From Spirometra erinaceieuropaei (taxonomy: Eukaryota > Platyhelminthes > Cestoda > Diphyllobothriidea > Diphyllobothriidae), in contig CACRXP010000380.1 in the NCBI GenBank assembly GCA_902702965.1, forward strand, positions 174,046-238,045: DNA of 64,000 nucleotides, written 5' to 3'. The notes beneath the pieces were generated by a model. It made no database searches. It worked only from the letters and a program-made list of their open reading frames with translations, and was not told the origin of the DNA. A program made the translations under genes and the position numbers. Below are positions 30,484 through 42,620 of the stretch, one piece after another. Positions within the stretch are counted from its first letter, which is position 1. Each line of letters begins with the position of its first letter.

Positions 30484-31239
30484 AGTTATTTCTCAACCAC
30501 TCAAAGTACAACCGCGCATTCTCAGCAGCTTTTCTTTTGAATACAATTACTTGACCTCGTCGGCAGTGCGTTCCCCGGCCCCTATTACCACCGTTCCCGT
30601 ACTACAGGTGACTGGGGCTTGTTTACTTCAGGTGGGGCTACATAACAACATCTAACCGTTCATTCTTCTAATCCAAAATGTACCGGCTTCGTAGGGCTTC
30701 TTTAAAAGCACGCGGGCTGATCCAAGTGTGCTTTTGCAGTTTATGCACACGAGGAGGGCTATTTATAGTCACACGGAGAAATAGAAGATTATTTACCGAG
30801 CGCATGCATCTCCGGCAATTGTGAAGCCGGGAGTGCAACGGTTACTGTGAAGGATGCATAAATCACTCAACCCGGCGAGCCAGCACACTCCATAATTCCA
30901 AGCTCCCCGGTGTCAAAATCGTTATTTTCTGACAAAATATGCGCTAAACATGACAAATGTATCTTCTTTCGAGCAAGAGACGCCAGTCTAAACGTGCACA
31001 CCTTTCTGCCGTCCTTCAGAGCTTTTATTTAGTTGGTGGCGATTGCTAGTTAACAGTACCACCCGGTCTATTTAGTATTCCCTGAACATAGGACAGAGCT
31101 AAATCAGCGCTAACTACTAGGCAGTCCAACAGTGAACGGATCATCTTTCCTGACACTTAGGATCGAAACTGGCGCACTCCTGGTCATACGCCTATTGTGT
31201 TGCCTCGTTGAAACACACATGGTTCCCATAATTTCCCCC
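30484..31239. other. Intergenic stretch, no recognised element
   Basis: No frame, TIR or tRNA box is supported. Confidence 0.35.
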
Positions 31240-31414
31240 TTTTAGCAGCAGAAAAGTCCATTTCTACGGTCTGAGCCGTGAGATTTGACTGCAAGTAGGA
31301 GGACAGACTGTGGACTGTGGGTTAATTTTGTCTTAATTTCTCAGAGTTGTTTGCGGCTTTTCGTTCCCGTGTGTAGGAATGGAATTTGGTCATTATTGTG
31401 TCCTAAACTTTCGG
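31240..31414 (+). repeat. Direct duplication, left copy (leader)
   Basis: The block with GACTGTGGACTGTGGGTTAA, TTTTGTCTTAAT and GGAATTTGGTCAT precedes a MITE arm. It recurs at 32490-32708 before a second MITE arm, so leader and MITE were duplicated together. Confidence 0.65.
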
Positions 31415-31950
31415 TTGATTACCATGAAATGCTAACTGAAATTCTGAAATGTGTTTTTGGTTAGAAAGGATTGCAAAATTGACTGTCATGCAGCATTATT
31501 CCAAGGCATTTCAGCCGTGTCAGGATGCCGCCTTTTGAATGGGTTTCATTCCGACTCCCTACGAAAAATACACTCGGCAAAAAATGACTACTTAAGTAAT
31601 GTTGAGTTTCTCATTGATTTTCGATGGTTTTAAAAATATAACATGCACAAATTTGCATTTCTTGTGCTCATTTAATAACGAATTAAGTTTTTATTAAGTA
31701 TGATACCCGAAGAGGGGGTTTTAAATGTTTACAATTATGAGATTGTTTAAACCATGAAATGTGAATTAATACGGCATCATATCTGTCCGTTTACCAATGC
31801 TGCTTATGAAGTATACGACTTTGTCTACATTCACTGAAAAATTTAAGAAGACCTACATGACATCTTCTCAATGGAGTAACAAAGCGTGTGATTTTCCTTA
31901 CACGGAAATTATACGGCATGTGGTTTTGAAAACCGTATTGCAGGTGCACC
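31415..31950. mobile_element. Truncated foldback MITE (left arm and centre)
   Basis: The left arm (CATGAAATGCTAACTGAAAT, ATGACTACTTAAGTAATG, TTTTCGATGG) and centre (TGCTTATGAAGTATACGA) are present. The right arm is missing after GGTGCACCC. It is a diverged member of the foldback family. Confidence 0.65.
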
Positions 31951-32199
31951 CTTTTGGGCCAAAAAGTCTGTAAGGGTCTGCTATGCCAGGATCAGCTAAC
32001 CATGACCCTTGCAGCCTATTATGCTCTGCCAGTTCTACGACACCTGGCTCCCTGCAATAGATGCGTTTGTGCTCTCGTTGGAGATACAGGTCGTGAGCAT
32101 GACTGCTCAGTCATCCGTGTCGTCTTCCTCACCTATTGTTTTGCTGTTGTTGGTTAAAGTCTTGGTCGATTGTTGTGTGGACCATGGGGTGTGGAGTGA

Positions 32200-32425
32200 A
32201 GCGCCAAGGTGTAGGCTCGACCGCGCTATCCACCTGCGCCCTCCCTCGCCTCCAGTCTTCTTGACTCTGTCTTGACACCAGGCCTGGGTGAAGGAGGAGG
32301 GGAGAGTGCGGTAGATGCTGCGCAAGTCCGCTCCCACTAAAAACTGGCTCACACGCATGTCACTGTGCCTGCTTTAACTTGCTGTGGAGCACGCGGTGGA
32401 CATTGTCGAATGCGACGGTCTAACT
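32200..32425. repeat. S1 dispersed repeat
   Basis: It contains GCCTCCAGTCTTCTTGACTC, TGTCTTGACACCAGG, GAGAGTGCGGTAGATGCT and CACGCGGTGGACATTGTCGA, in the S1 order described at 16385-16575. The 88- and 83-codon frames on opposite strands lie over this repeat and are not supported. Confidence 0.5.
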
Positions 32426-32708
32426 TTCATTGCAAGAGCAAATGCAAACAACCATAACATTTAAGGCAAGCAGACGGCTTCCCTAATTGTGCCCTTTAGC
32501 AGCGGAAAAGTCCAAACAACGCCCTTCTTGTTCCATCTCTACCATCTGAACCGTGAGAGTTGACTCCAAGTAGGAGAGTAGGCTGTGGACTGTGGGTTAA
32601 TTTTGTCTTAATCTATCAACGTTGTCTGCAGCTTTTCGTCCTGAGTGAAGTCGCCGGCAGCTCCCGTGTGCAGAAATGGAATTTGGCCATCATTTTGTGC
32701 TAAAGTTC

Positions 32709-33974
32709 AGGGTGATAACCAATATCTGGCTTGTCTCATGAAATGCTACCTTAAATTCCAAAATGTGTTTTCGATCCGAAAGGGTTTTAAAATTGATTTT
32801 CATGCAGTATTATCCAAAGGCATTTCATTCATGCCAGGATGCCGGCTTTGAGGGAGTTTCCGACAGGGTATGGTTAATGGTAGCATTTGTGTTAGGTGAA
32901 AGAGCTGAGCAACTTAGAACTTTATGGTATCACAAATTTTGATGCTCCATATTGCCACCAATTAAAAGGCGACACTATTTATACCATTTAATGATAATAG
33001 AAAATGGATTTAATGCCCCTTTGAAGGCATTGCCAAAAGGTTGTGCACTACCCTATTTTTACTCCGATGACTACCTTAAAGCACCTCGACCACCCTCACG
33101 CAACCTCCACCGCGAGGTCTTTTTATTTCCTTCCCTGGAATATGCAAGTAAATTTCGTCAGTTTCTTTCTTTTAGCACAATTGATCCCCGGCGTAGGTAA
33201 GCCGGCCGTAAACCACACCCTTGCCAGAGTTTCTTTCCGGGGTCTTATAAAAACCACAAAGTAAAAATTATTACTCAAGTAATATTGATATTCCCAATGG
33301 CGCCCTTATAAATTCAAATATAAGGACGCACAAAGTAGCCTTTCTTTAAAAGTTTGCAACTATGCGCTTATTTAAACCGTGAAATGTGAATTAATACAGG
33401 ACCGTATCTGTTCGTTTGCTGACGTTACTCATAAAGTACATGTCATGTTCCAGATTCACTGCATAATTTTATGATACCTATATGATATCTTCTTAATAGA
33501 ATAGCCAATTACATAATTTTCCCTACACGAAAAGTATACAGCATGTAGTCTTGAAATCCGTAATGCAGGTGAAATCGACATGAAGTTTAGAATTATCTGG
33601 GAAATGAAAAATATTTGTTTTTCTAGTGAAACCCTCTCTTCAAGTATAAAATTCTAAGCAAACAGGATTTGCTACCAAATGAGTGCAATAGAGGATATTT
33701 TGTGCACTTGTTCTTTAAAATATGTTTTAACTTATATGGATACCTCAAATCAATGAAAAATGTCATATTGTTTAAGTAGTTACTTTTGGCGAGTACGGTT
33801 TTTGTAGGCCACCGGAAAAAAAGCTATTTAAAAAGCCGGTATCCTGGCATGACTTAAATTTACTGCAATTTCGGCGCACGATAATCATTATTGCAATCCC
33901 ACCTAAGAAATCCTTCATAATTGATGATACACTCCGAATCGCGGTCGAGATTTCACAGGATAGCACCAATAATG
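32709..33974. mobile_element. Foldback MITE with a foreign insertion
   Basis: The left arm runs from about 32709 to 32874 (CTTGTCTCATGAAATGCTAC, GATGCCGGCTTTG). It is interrupted at 32875-33240, and the rest continues at TTATTACTCAAGTAATATTG through a centre and right arm to CAATAATG with TA at 33975-33976. The right arm contains TTGTTTAAGTAGTTACTTTTG and CCACCTAAGAAATCC. The PLE at 34010 starts directly after this end. Confidence 0.6.
32875..33240. other. Unrecognised insertion inside the MITE
   Basis: About 365 bp without a match in the window split the MITE left arm. The overlapping frames at 32952-33200 and 33043-33264 show no known domain. No clear TIRs were seen. It ends near GTAAGCCGGCCGTAAACC. 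Confidence 0.4.
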
Positions 33975-34009
33975 TACTAAGCGATCGCGACCTCGGAAAC
34001 CTCCGCCCA

Positions 34010-35011
34010 GTAGATGAACACACATTACTCGATTGTATAGTTTACCGGAAATCCACAAGAACGGCCTAGCTGTTCTTCGGATCTTGGACCTGCGCAACTC
34101 TATCTATCGTACAATAGCGAAATGGTTAACAGAGAAACTCAAACCTATACAGTATCAACTACCAGCACATAGCTATCGGAGTAACTTCGAATTCATTGAA
34201 GACATTAAAAATCTGAACCTAAACGGTATGGCGATGTTTTCGCTTGATATCCCATCACTCTTCACAAACCTTCCGGTCACAGAGACAGTCGAGTACATAT
34301 GTGAATTCCTGTCAACCAAGCACTAGGAAATAGGTATTGCGAGGAACGCACTCAGAGAACTATTAATAAAGTGCACACAAAGTGCGCTGTTCCTTTTTTG
34401 ACAACCAAATACATAGACAAATAGATGGAGTTGCTATGGCATCGCCTCTTAGTCCTCTCCCAGCCGATGACTTCATGGACAAGTTGGAAGAATATTAGAA
34501 AACCGACCAAATTAATAAACTAAAGCTCTACGACCACTGCGTTGACGACATCATAACCACCCTCTTGGATGCTGTAACTCACGCACACTTGTCAATAATG
34601 TTTACGTTGACGGTGGAAACGGTGGGCGCCCTGCCTTTCCTAGACGTCCTTTTAAGCAGAAGAGCTGACGACAGCATTCGAAGAAGCGTCTATCGAAAAG
34701 ACACCTGGCCTGGACAATATACGAGCTTCTACAGTTTTGTACTCCTTCAACAGAAACGTAATCAAGTCCGCTGTTTGGCGCAAAGGGCTAGAAAAATCTG
34801 TTCGGCAGATAGTGTTGATGAGGAACTTAGAAGAATCCAGGATCTACCTCGCAAGAACGGGTATCATGACAGATTTATTGTAAGGAATCTCGCCCAACGA
34901 CTGGCAAAACTCATCATACCGACGGTGGAAAAGAAAATTCTTCCTCAAAGTCCACTTTCAAGGGGCTGTGGCGAGTTAACTCTGCGTCTACCGGTGGCAA
35001 GGATCGATTAA
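34010..35011 (+). pseudogene. Divergent Penelope-like reverse transcriptase (PLE 7), broken
   Basis: RT landmarks appear in order: LYSLPEIHKNG (near 34040), MFSLDIPSLFTNLPVTETV (motif A, near 34235), QIDGVAMASPLSPLPAD (motif B, near 34415), CVDDII (motif C, near 34540) and ALPFLDVLLSRR (near 34635). The IDGVAMASPLSP form of motif B differs from the KGTPMGSPLS form of the other PLEs here, so this is a separate lineage. Stops at 34324 and near 34496 and frame changes break it. No GIY-YIG domain is visible downstream. The C-terminal region runs into a palindrome. Confidence 0.78.
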
Positions 35012-35613
35012 CTGTATGCATGTCTCCGCGTCCCCCTTCCGCCTCCTCCCCTTGTGACATGGCTCTACCTAACCCTCATTGTCACTGACTCCTCTCCCCC
35101 CTCCCCCCTTAATCCACACACCCCGCCCTTATGAAAAGACGAACCGTAATCGATTTCTCTTATCGCTTGCACGTTTTATCCTGTCCACGAGACGTTTAAT
35201 TTCTCAAAATCTCTTAATACAATGAGCATTTGACGAGCATACGCGTGCTTTAGATAAATTCCCATAGAGGCAGTACGTTTATATCGGAAAGAGGGACAGG
35301 GTAAAACGTGCAAGCGATAAGAGAAATCGATTACGGTTCGTCTTTTCATAGAGGCGGCGTGTGTGGATTAAGGGGGGGGAGGGGAGAGGAGTCAGTGACA
35401 GTGTGGGTTAGGTAGAGCCATGTCACAAGGGGGAGGAGGGGGGACGGGGACGCGGAGACATGCATACAGCTAATCGAACCTTGACAACGCTAGACGCAGA
35501 GTTAACTCGCCGCAGCCCCTTGAAAGTGGACTTTGAGGAAGAATTTTCTTTTCCACCGTCGGTATGATGAGTTTTGCCAGTCGTTGGGCGAGATTCCTTA
35601 CAATAAATCTGTC
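34868..35613. repeat. 320 bp-arm palindrome at the PLE 7 3' end
   Basis: The arms 34868-35186 and 35294-35613 are inverted copies, for example CGATAAGAGAAATCGATTAC and its reverse, separated by about 107 bp. The arm includes the last RT codons (DRFIVRNLAQRLAKLIIPTV) plus 3' non-coding sequence. The minus strand of the right arm therefore encodes the same peptide. Confidence 0.85.
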
Positions 35614-35614
35614 C

Positions 35615-36639
35615 GTCAACCTGTCGAGACCACGACGCCGATAGATATTTTGACCTTCAATGATTGGCCACGGCTGGGTATAACTCGGGCCCATGCTCGT
35701 ACCTTACGTTCGCGAATACAACACCTGCGACGCGCTGGAACACCTTCCGCAGCTGCCCTGAACCTCGATTTGGGCAAATTCTCACCGTCGATCATCAGCC
35801 TCGATACGACGTTCCATTTTTGTCTTGGAGATCCGAACCAGAACCCGCGCGTGTGTCCTCAGCAGTAGCCAATCAATATCTGAAGGCAGTTGGCTGAGTA
35901 GGACGGAGGGATTGGGATGACCATTTCTGACTTCTCAGAAGTCGCCAGCCGTCGTACACACACACCATGTATAGGTGAATTCCCTGAGTTAAGCACAGAT
36001 CACCGTCATTTCCACTGGGCCTGAAAGCCCACACGGGTAAACGCATACCGAAGGGCTGGAAGGTCTACTAACAAAGGCGCAGACTGCAATGTTCAGTGGA
36101 GACCAGCCACAATGTTCTGGAAGACCCGAAACACTAATTTGAGTCAGCAGGTTTGCGGGAAACCCAGTGTTGGCACTCGGTCCAGTACCACGTGACCCAC
36201 AGCCATCAGCTTTGCTTGGTAATTTATTTACGACGGTTGTGCGGGCTGGGTCTTGCTTCGACGGGGGACGGATAATGGCACAGAGCAGAACGCGATAAAA
36301 AATGCCCAAATTTATGTGTCTCAAATTTTTCCCCATGTGGGCCTCAAACACTTACCCCATTTGCTTATCGTCTTGTCACAGGAAAGTGGGTGGTACGTTC
36401 CAGTCAGGAATGATGGCGGGAAATGACACAGCAGGAAATAGGGATCAAGGAGAGCTTCACTCCTAAGAGATTTCGGTAGAGCAATTAATCTTCTGGTGCA
36501 TTAAAGGAGATTTCACTGGTAGTACCCGGAAAAGAACCTCCGCAGCGTAACAAAAGTGGTATTGCGCTAAATTCCAGGGAGATTAGGACACAGGAATCGG
36601 TATCCTTCCTGAAATTAAGGCCATTTAAAAACCGTCATT
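35615..36639 (+). repeat. Complex duplication, left arm part 1
   Basis: This is the reverse complement of about 55700-56745. Landmarks are GGCCACGGCTGGGTATAACT, GATCCGAACCAGAACCCGCG and GACCATTTCTGACTTCTC. The part from 35900 on also recurs directly at 36990-37735. The ORFs on both strands here are not called because their counterparts are frame-broken. Confidence 0.65.
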
Positions 36640-36775
36640 CTGACGTGACTGCAATATTTTAGGTTTATCCTGCACATTTATTAGAATCACAATCCCACTT
36701 GAATATTCCCTCCTAACCGAAAACACATTGCAGAATTTTGATGAACGTTCCAGGAGACAGCACATATAATGTAAT
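36640..36775. mobile_element. MITE right-arm fragment in the duplication
   Basis: The fragment runs from CTGACGTGACTGCAATATTT through CCTAACCGAAAACACATTGC to the end GCACATATAATG. It is the last 135 bp of a foldback MITE variant, also seen at 37735-37862 and, inverted, at 55563-55712. Confidence 0.6.
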
Positions 36776-37734
36776 GACTTCTTTTTCAAAGAAAGGATCT
36801 CAGAAAATTTGTATTTGCATGTTTTTTAGCAGGTCAGGTGCTTCAAAGAAGAGAACATGCTGGTGCGAAAAATAGCGGTTTAAGGAATCAGCAGCCTCCA
36901 TACGACGTGCCATTTTTGACTTGGAGATCCGAACCAGAACCCGCGCGTGTGTCCTAGGCAGGGGGAAATCAGAATCCGAAAGCAGTTGACCGAAAAGGAC
37001 AGAGGGGTTGGGATGACCATTTCTGACTTCTCGGGGGTTTCCAGCCGTCGTGCACACATAGCATGTCTAGAAGAATTCCCTGATTTAAGCACAGACAACC
37101 TTCATTTCCGTTCGATCTGAAAGCATGTCTAAGAGCTGACAGGTCTACTAACAAAGGTGCAAAGACCACAATGCTCATTTTAGACTTATGCATTTTGCAG
37201 AGGTAACCATTCATACTGGTCTGAAAGGCCCGCAATATTAACCCGAGGCAACACGTTCGCCGGAAACCCAGTGTTGTCACTCTGTCCAGGACCACGCGAC
37301 ACACAGCCATCCGCTTTGGTTGGTAATTTAGTTACGACGGTTGTGCGGGCTGGGTCTTGTTTTGACGGGAGACGGATACGGCACAGAACAGAACGCGATA
37401 GAAAATGAGACCCCAAATTTATGTGTCTCAAAGTTTTCCCCCACGTGGGTGTCAAACACTTACCCCATTTGCTTATCGTCTTGTCACAGTAAAGTCGGCG
37501 GTGCGCTCAGTCAGGAATGATGGCGGGAAATGGCACAGCATGAAATAGAGATCAAGGAGCGCTTCCTCCCTAAGAGGTTTCGATAAAGCAATTAATCTTC
37601 CGGCGCATTAAAGGAGATTTCACTGGTAGCTCCCGGAAACAGAACCTCCACAGCGTAACAGAAGTGGTCTTGTGCTAAATTCCAGGGAGATTAGGACACA
37701 GGAATCGCTATCCTTCCATTTAAAAGCCGTCATT
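36776..37734 (+). repeat. Direct tandem copy within the left duplication arm
   Basis: This second copy of about 35900-36640 is offset by roughly 1.09 kb (GACCATTTCTGACTTCTCGG at 37014 against 35925). The single inverted copy at 55.6-56.4 kb lacks this tandem duplication. Confidence 0.65.
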
Positions 37735-38408
37735 CTGAGGTGACTGAAATATTTTAGGACTATGCTGCACATTAATCATTATCGCAATCCCCCTTAATTA
37801 ATCACTCCTAATCGAAAACACATCGCCGGATTTTGATTAACATTTCAGGAGATAGCGAATCTACTGAAATGCCTTCTTTTTCGAAGAAAAGACCCCAGGA
37901 AATTTGTATTTGCATGTTCTTGTAGCAAGTCCCATTTTCCTAAAGGCAGGCACTTCAAAGAAGGGAATATGTTGGTCCGAAAAATAACGGTTTAAGGAAT
38001 TTCAAGCGCTGGTATGCTGCTCTCTGCAAAGTTCATGAGTCTGCGTCCGAAGGAAAGTCAGTTGTTTCAGTCCTGTGGTAATAGTCCAGAGGTCCAATTC
38101 TGTGTCAGTAATTAAGGCAGCGTCTACGGAACGTCTGAATTATCCAGCAATTTAATCTGGGCCGCTACCTACGACTTACGCTTATTTGAAATAAGTGTAA
38201 GACAAAAATATTTTCTGCCGCGCCTTCTAGGGAAGTTAACTTATCATATAAATGGGTCGAACATCAATGGAAACTCCTGTACGGCTTGAATGAATATATA
38301 TTTTAGGGAATGCACTGATGATATGATTGAGTAAACTATCGGCATCGTCCGACCTACTTGGATGTTTGGATTGATCAAAGATCATACTCCATGAAGTGTC
38401 AATATCTT
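37735..38408. repeat. MITE arm fragment and shared flank before N2
   Basis: A MITE right-arm fragment (to about 37862) is followed by a flank with ATATAAATGGGTCGAACATCA and ACTCCTGTACGGCTTGAATG. The flank recurs at 39420-39835 in direct orientation and at 54977-55440 inverted. Confidence 0.6.
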
Positions 38409-39016
38409 GGCGATGTTTGGTCATGCAGACCCACTTGTTTAATACCATATTGATGGCTTCCTAAAACAGTTCTGGTTAACATACCAGTCTTAGCCACTTA
38501 CGGGATTAAGGAAGGGAAGAGAGCGCAAGCAGAGCTCGAAGTACACGCAAAGGAGCGCGTGTGAACCGATGAATGGTATGATGCTTGGAGGTAGCGTGTG
38601 CACACTGTCCCCGCAACACAACCACTCGCTGGATTAAGAGGTTAAGTAGGCGGCAATCACAACTGGAAGGCTACAGAGGGTGCCGCGTGTTAATTCGCGC
38701 TGCATGGTCACTATATTGGAACGGACGGAATTCCAATCCGTCCGGACAGTGCCATCAGCAAACCTAGTTAGTCACTCGATGGATTGGGATAATAAAGAGG
38801 GCGCAAGCAGGGCTCGAAGCGCGCGCAGGGAAGCGCGTGTGAACTGATACCTGATGTAACCAGGGCTGGCGTATAAACACTCCCCCCTCCCCACAAGGCA
38901 CAGATATTCGCCGGGTTAAAATGGTAGAGAAGGTGCAAACACGTGATAAGTGTCAAGTCAATGTAATCACACCTATTAAAAGTCTTTAAGTGGGGCTGCA
39001 GGACCAAACCTCGCCA
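38409..39016 (+). mobile_element. N2 TIR element, copy 2
   Basis: The ends are GGCGATGTTTGGTCATGCAG and GGGGCTGCAGGACCAAACCTCGCCA, which are inverted. Internal modules starting CACT(C/T)GCTGGATTA-like lie near 38623 and 38773. It is non-coding. It sits at the same place in the duplication as N2 copy 4 on the right arm. Confidence 0.7.
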
Positions 39017-39835
39017 TGTAAGCACAACAGTGAAAAGCCTTCAGTTTCCCTGCAATTTCAAACCACAGTAGAGTCGTCTGCGTGAACTCGGAGGCCTAAA
39101 GTTTGGGTGCTGAAAATAAGACCTCGGTCATGACGCTTTTCGCAATATTTTAAAGGTCAACAGTTAGTGATTGGTACTGCTGGCCTTAATGGAACAAGAC
39201 CTCAATGAAAGCTAATTTTGCACTGTGCATGTGTGATCCATCAGGCGTACGTTTTATTGCTGACCGCAACACATGCTGTCCTGAATTAGGCGCCATAGCA
39301 GTCGTTTTACCGAGGCTGTTTAAATTCTGCCTGTAAGCCAATCGCCTCTCGCCACGCTTGCTGATTCGGACGCGGAGAAGTACAACGGAATTTTTTGCAG
39401 CGAGCGCCTTCAATAAACATACATTTAGCTGGTGTATTTGACAGTTTTTGTTTGGCAGTCAGTTGTTTTAGCTATTCTCGTGCCCGTCCGAAAGTCCAGC
39501 AGTGGGTCTTAATTAAGGTAGCGTCTACGGAACGTCCGAATTACCGGGCATTTTATTTCGGGCTGTTCTGTGTTTTCCTATCCCGACGCTTTCTACGAAT
39601 TAAGGTCATTTGAAGTAAGCGTAAGATAAAGATTTTCCGCAGCGCCTCCTAGGGAAATTAGTCGATCATATAAATGGGTCGAAAATCAGTGGAAACTCGT
39701 GTACGGCTTGAGTAAATAAACATTTTAGAGAATGCACCAATGACGTAATTGAATAAACCATCGGCATCACCCGAACTACCTGGATGTTTGAATTAATTGG
39801 AGGTTGTACTCCATGCCGTGTCAATATTTTAACTT
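39017..39835 (+). repeat. Complex duplication, left arm part 2
   Basis: The part 39017-39420 is the reverse complement of 51480-51883 (GACCGAGG-type block with GCGTACGCCTGATGGATCAC). The part 39420-39835 is a direct copy of 38040-38408. No gene is supported. Confidence 0.6.
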
Positions 39836-41744
39836 CACTTAACGGGAATATGTATTTCCCGCATTACAGGTGACCTCCCGGGAAGTTCCAGGGGGGAGGG
39901 GGGTTAATATCAGGAGTAGGACTAGAACAAAGGAATAGGTACCCCTGAAATTTTGCATGTAGTCACCTGTATCACGAGGAGTTTCCGTTTCCCCCTCTTA
40001 ACATGTCATTACTTCGTGGCTTCGTGCAAAGAATGAACTGAGCGCAAGGGTAAAGTATAAACACGGGGTAAGGACAAACTATTGAGAACTGTCTACAATA
40101 TTTTTGAAATTAGGTTTTGTTCAGTAGAGTTTTTGGTCGGCCCTTCGTCGGCAGGGTAACATACGTTGAACTGCACTTCTCCGAGGAGACGGTACCGTTG
40201 AAATGTCCACATTGGTTCATTGTTCTACATCCCCTACATGTAATTCTTTAGTAGGGGTAAGCTCACTTTTGACAAAAAACGCTCTGCACGGAGAGCAGTC
40301 AGGAAGTAAAAAATACCAGTAAGGCAGGAGTGTTGAAACGCTGGCGAATTCGTTAGACAACAGTTAGCATTTTCTAACCCTGCGCATATGCCTAATCCTT
40401 ACATACCCGAATCCTTAAAGCAGACTCTGTCTGGGAAAAGCAGCAGCATAACATGCATTCATCACAAACAGCAATATTTGGTGTGATGATTGCGGGAGCG
40501 GCGGCTGTCTCGTCCTTAATTGTCGTCATTCCTTCGCCGGCGTTTGTTATTGGCGTAATAGGTGCGCGACTATTCGACTCGCCGATACTGCCACTTAAAG
40601 TGCTGTTCGCCCTCACCCACCCCCTACAAATAATGCATTTCATAAATACTGCGATCCCCCTGTACGATCTATACCTTCGTCCACTGAAGTCACTGTCACT
40701 GGGCCCGAACGTAAATCCGAAACGTCAGACCATTCCTACCTCCTTTTCCTAAAATGCTGCCTGGAACTCGTCGTTTTCACTGATAAAAGGTAAGAAAAAG
40801 ATTACCAATGAAGCGGATCTACTGTACGCCACATGCCTACGCGTTTGTCTGCATCCGATCGACGGCACGGATCGTTGATGTTTTTGGCCTACAGGGGTCC
40901 AATTATGCTTCAGATGGCTACAACTCCATTCTCGCCTACAGTCGAAAGTCTGTCTGTAATATTGCTTACCTAGTAGTTTCGTTACCTGACAGGTCTCCAC
41001 ATGTGCCCGACCCCCACCTCAAGAGGGCAAATCTGGTTTTCTGTGAGACGCTCCGAAAAATACCTACTGATGGGTACACACTGATGAGACACCGACTTTC
41101 GACACTGCTGACATCACGCATGCATCGCATATTCATCGTGTGTATACGTGCTTCGATTTTTTTAACCCTTCGTAGGTGTTGTCTGACCAAAGCCTGAAAG
41201 GCAACTGTCTGATTCTCCCACACCTCGTTTAAAAAAACCGACTCTTCTTAAGATTTAAACTTCAGGCCAGAATAGCCCCAAGCACTTCAAATTTAACAGC
41301 TTTATTAAATTAATTGTCCTAGAAACTAGAAATCACCTCGAAAAGTCTTATTTACTAATCAGAACATTTCTTCTCGTTTCTGCATGAAATTCATGAAGGT
41401 GCACTTGCGTTCCCATCGTTTGCCTTGACTTAACCCTCCTGAGTACTTCCGGATACGGAAAGGAAAGGGTTAGATAGAGCTAGTGCATCAGCCCTCATAG
41501 CTGCAACAAGCTGTTGCAGCGGCCACTAATTGGTTATCTGAGCGTGAAGGTCAAAGATTTGGCCTTGAGGTTATTTCTTTCGGAAGAAAACTTCGATGAT
41601 CGTGTGCCAGAGTTACGAACCCAAGCACCTTTGATTTTTGTGAGTGTATTTTCCAGTGAGCTGGTTGTGTACAACCTAGACGTAGATATGCACATCCGCT
41701 GGGCGTCATTTCAGTAGTTACTTCGCCCTCAAGGCACATTTAAA
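39836..41744 (+). repeat. Complex duplication, left arm part 3
   Basis: This is the reverse complement of about 57016-58738. The two copies are roughly 85-90 percent alike by eye. They share open frames in both orientations (40453-40752 and 40808-41197 on +, 40392-40643 and 40966-41223 on -). None has a domain that I recognise. The plus-strand frame at 40453 starts with a hydrophobic run (SSLIVVIPSPAFVIGVIG), and its partner at 58325-57855 (-) keeps it. Confidence 0.6.
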
Positions 41745-42620
41745 TGACAAATAGTTGGGAATTTATCGTTAGAGCGAGTGTGAAAAAGGATTTTTCCCAC
41801 AGGTTTCTAGAGCGGGGAAGATTAAAAGGGGGCTTTATAAATTTTTTTTGACTAATCGTGTCATTCTGATGGGCGAAAAAACAGTGACAAAGAATGAAGA
41901 CTTTGCGTACAAAGTCAGCTTATATGTGCCGTACTTTCAAGCGGTGGCGGATGCTATAATTGCTGGCCGGTGCGAGTTGTGTGGTTGATACGTATAAGCT
42001 TGTTAGCCCCGCAACGTTCCAGATTCTTTTACTATGGCTTTTGACCTCACTGACGAACAGACAGGTTTAACTGTTCTCAAGGAATTCGATCGGACTTGAT
42101 CTACATTCCAGTGGCAGTATGGCACGCTGACCTCAATATGCTGCCACAAAAAGAGGAAAAGTTAATCTACCAACAATCATCGATCGTTGGGCCACAGGGG
42201 GGAGGAATTGGTTATTGATTGTCGTACATCGGATTGCATAAACGGTCTAGTACTATTTAACGGAAAGACTATTTGCATACTCCTCCTCGTCTTTTCTCTG
42301 TCGGCCTTCCAGTGGAACCACACTTTTGAAATAAGTAAACACCCAAATCTTCTTATGAGACCAAAAAAGATGGCTGTTAAGAGCTGAAATATTCGCACAG
42401 CCGTTCGGTCGATTGTGGGTGAGGGCATTTTTCCTCAAACCAGTTTCACTGCTAATGCGTCAGAACAAAGGGAATCATCTAGGCTCATACAATGCGTCAC
42501 GCCAGTCATTTTCCTTTCCAATCGATTTGACTTGGACAAGTCGACTGGTATGTGTGTGTGTGAGGGAAGCGACAGCGAGATCAAGACCTCCCTCACGCTT
42601 TGCCATCAGTTATGGCTTCG
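41745..42620. other. Intergenic stretch, no recognised element
   Basis: No repeat match, tRNA box or conserved frame was seen. Confidence 0.3.
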
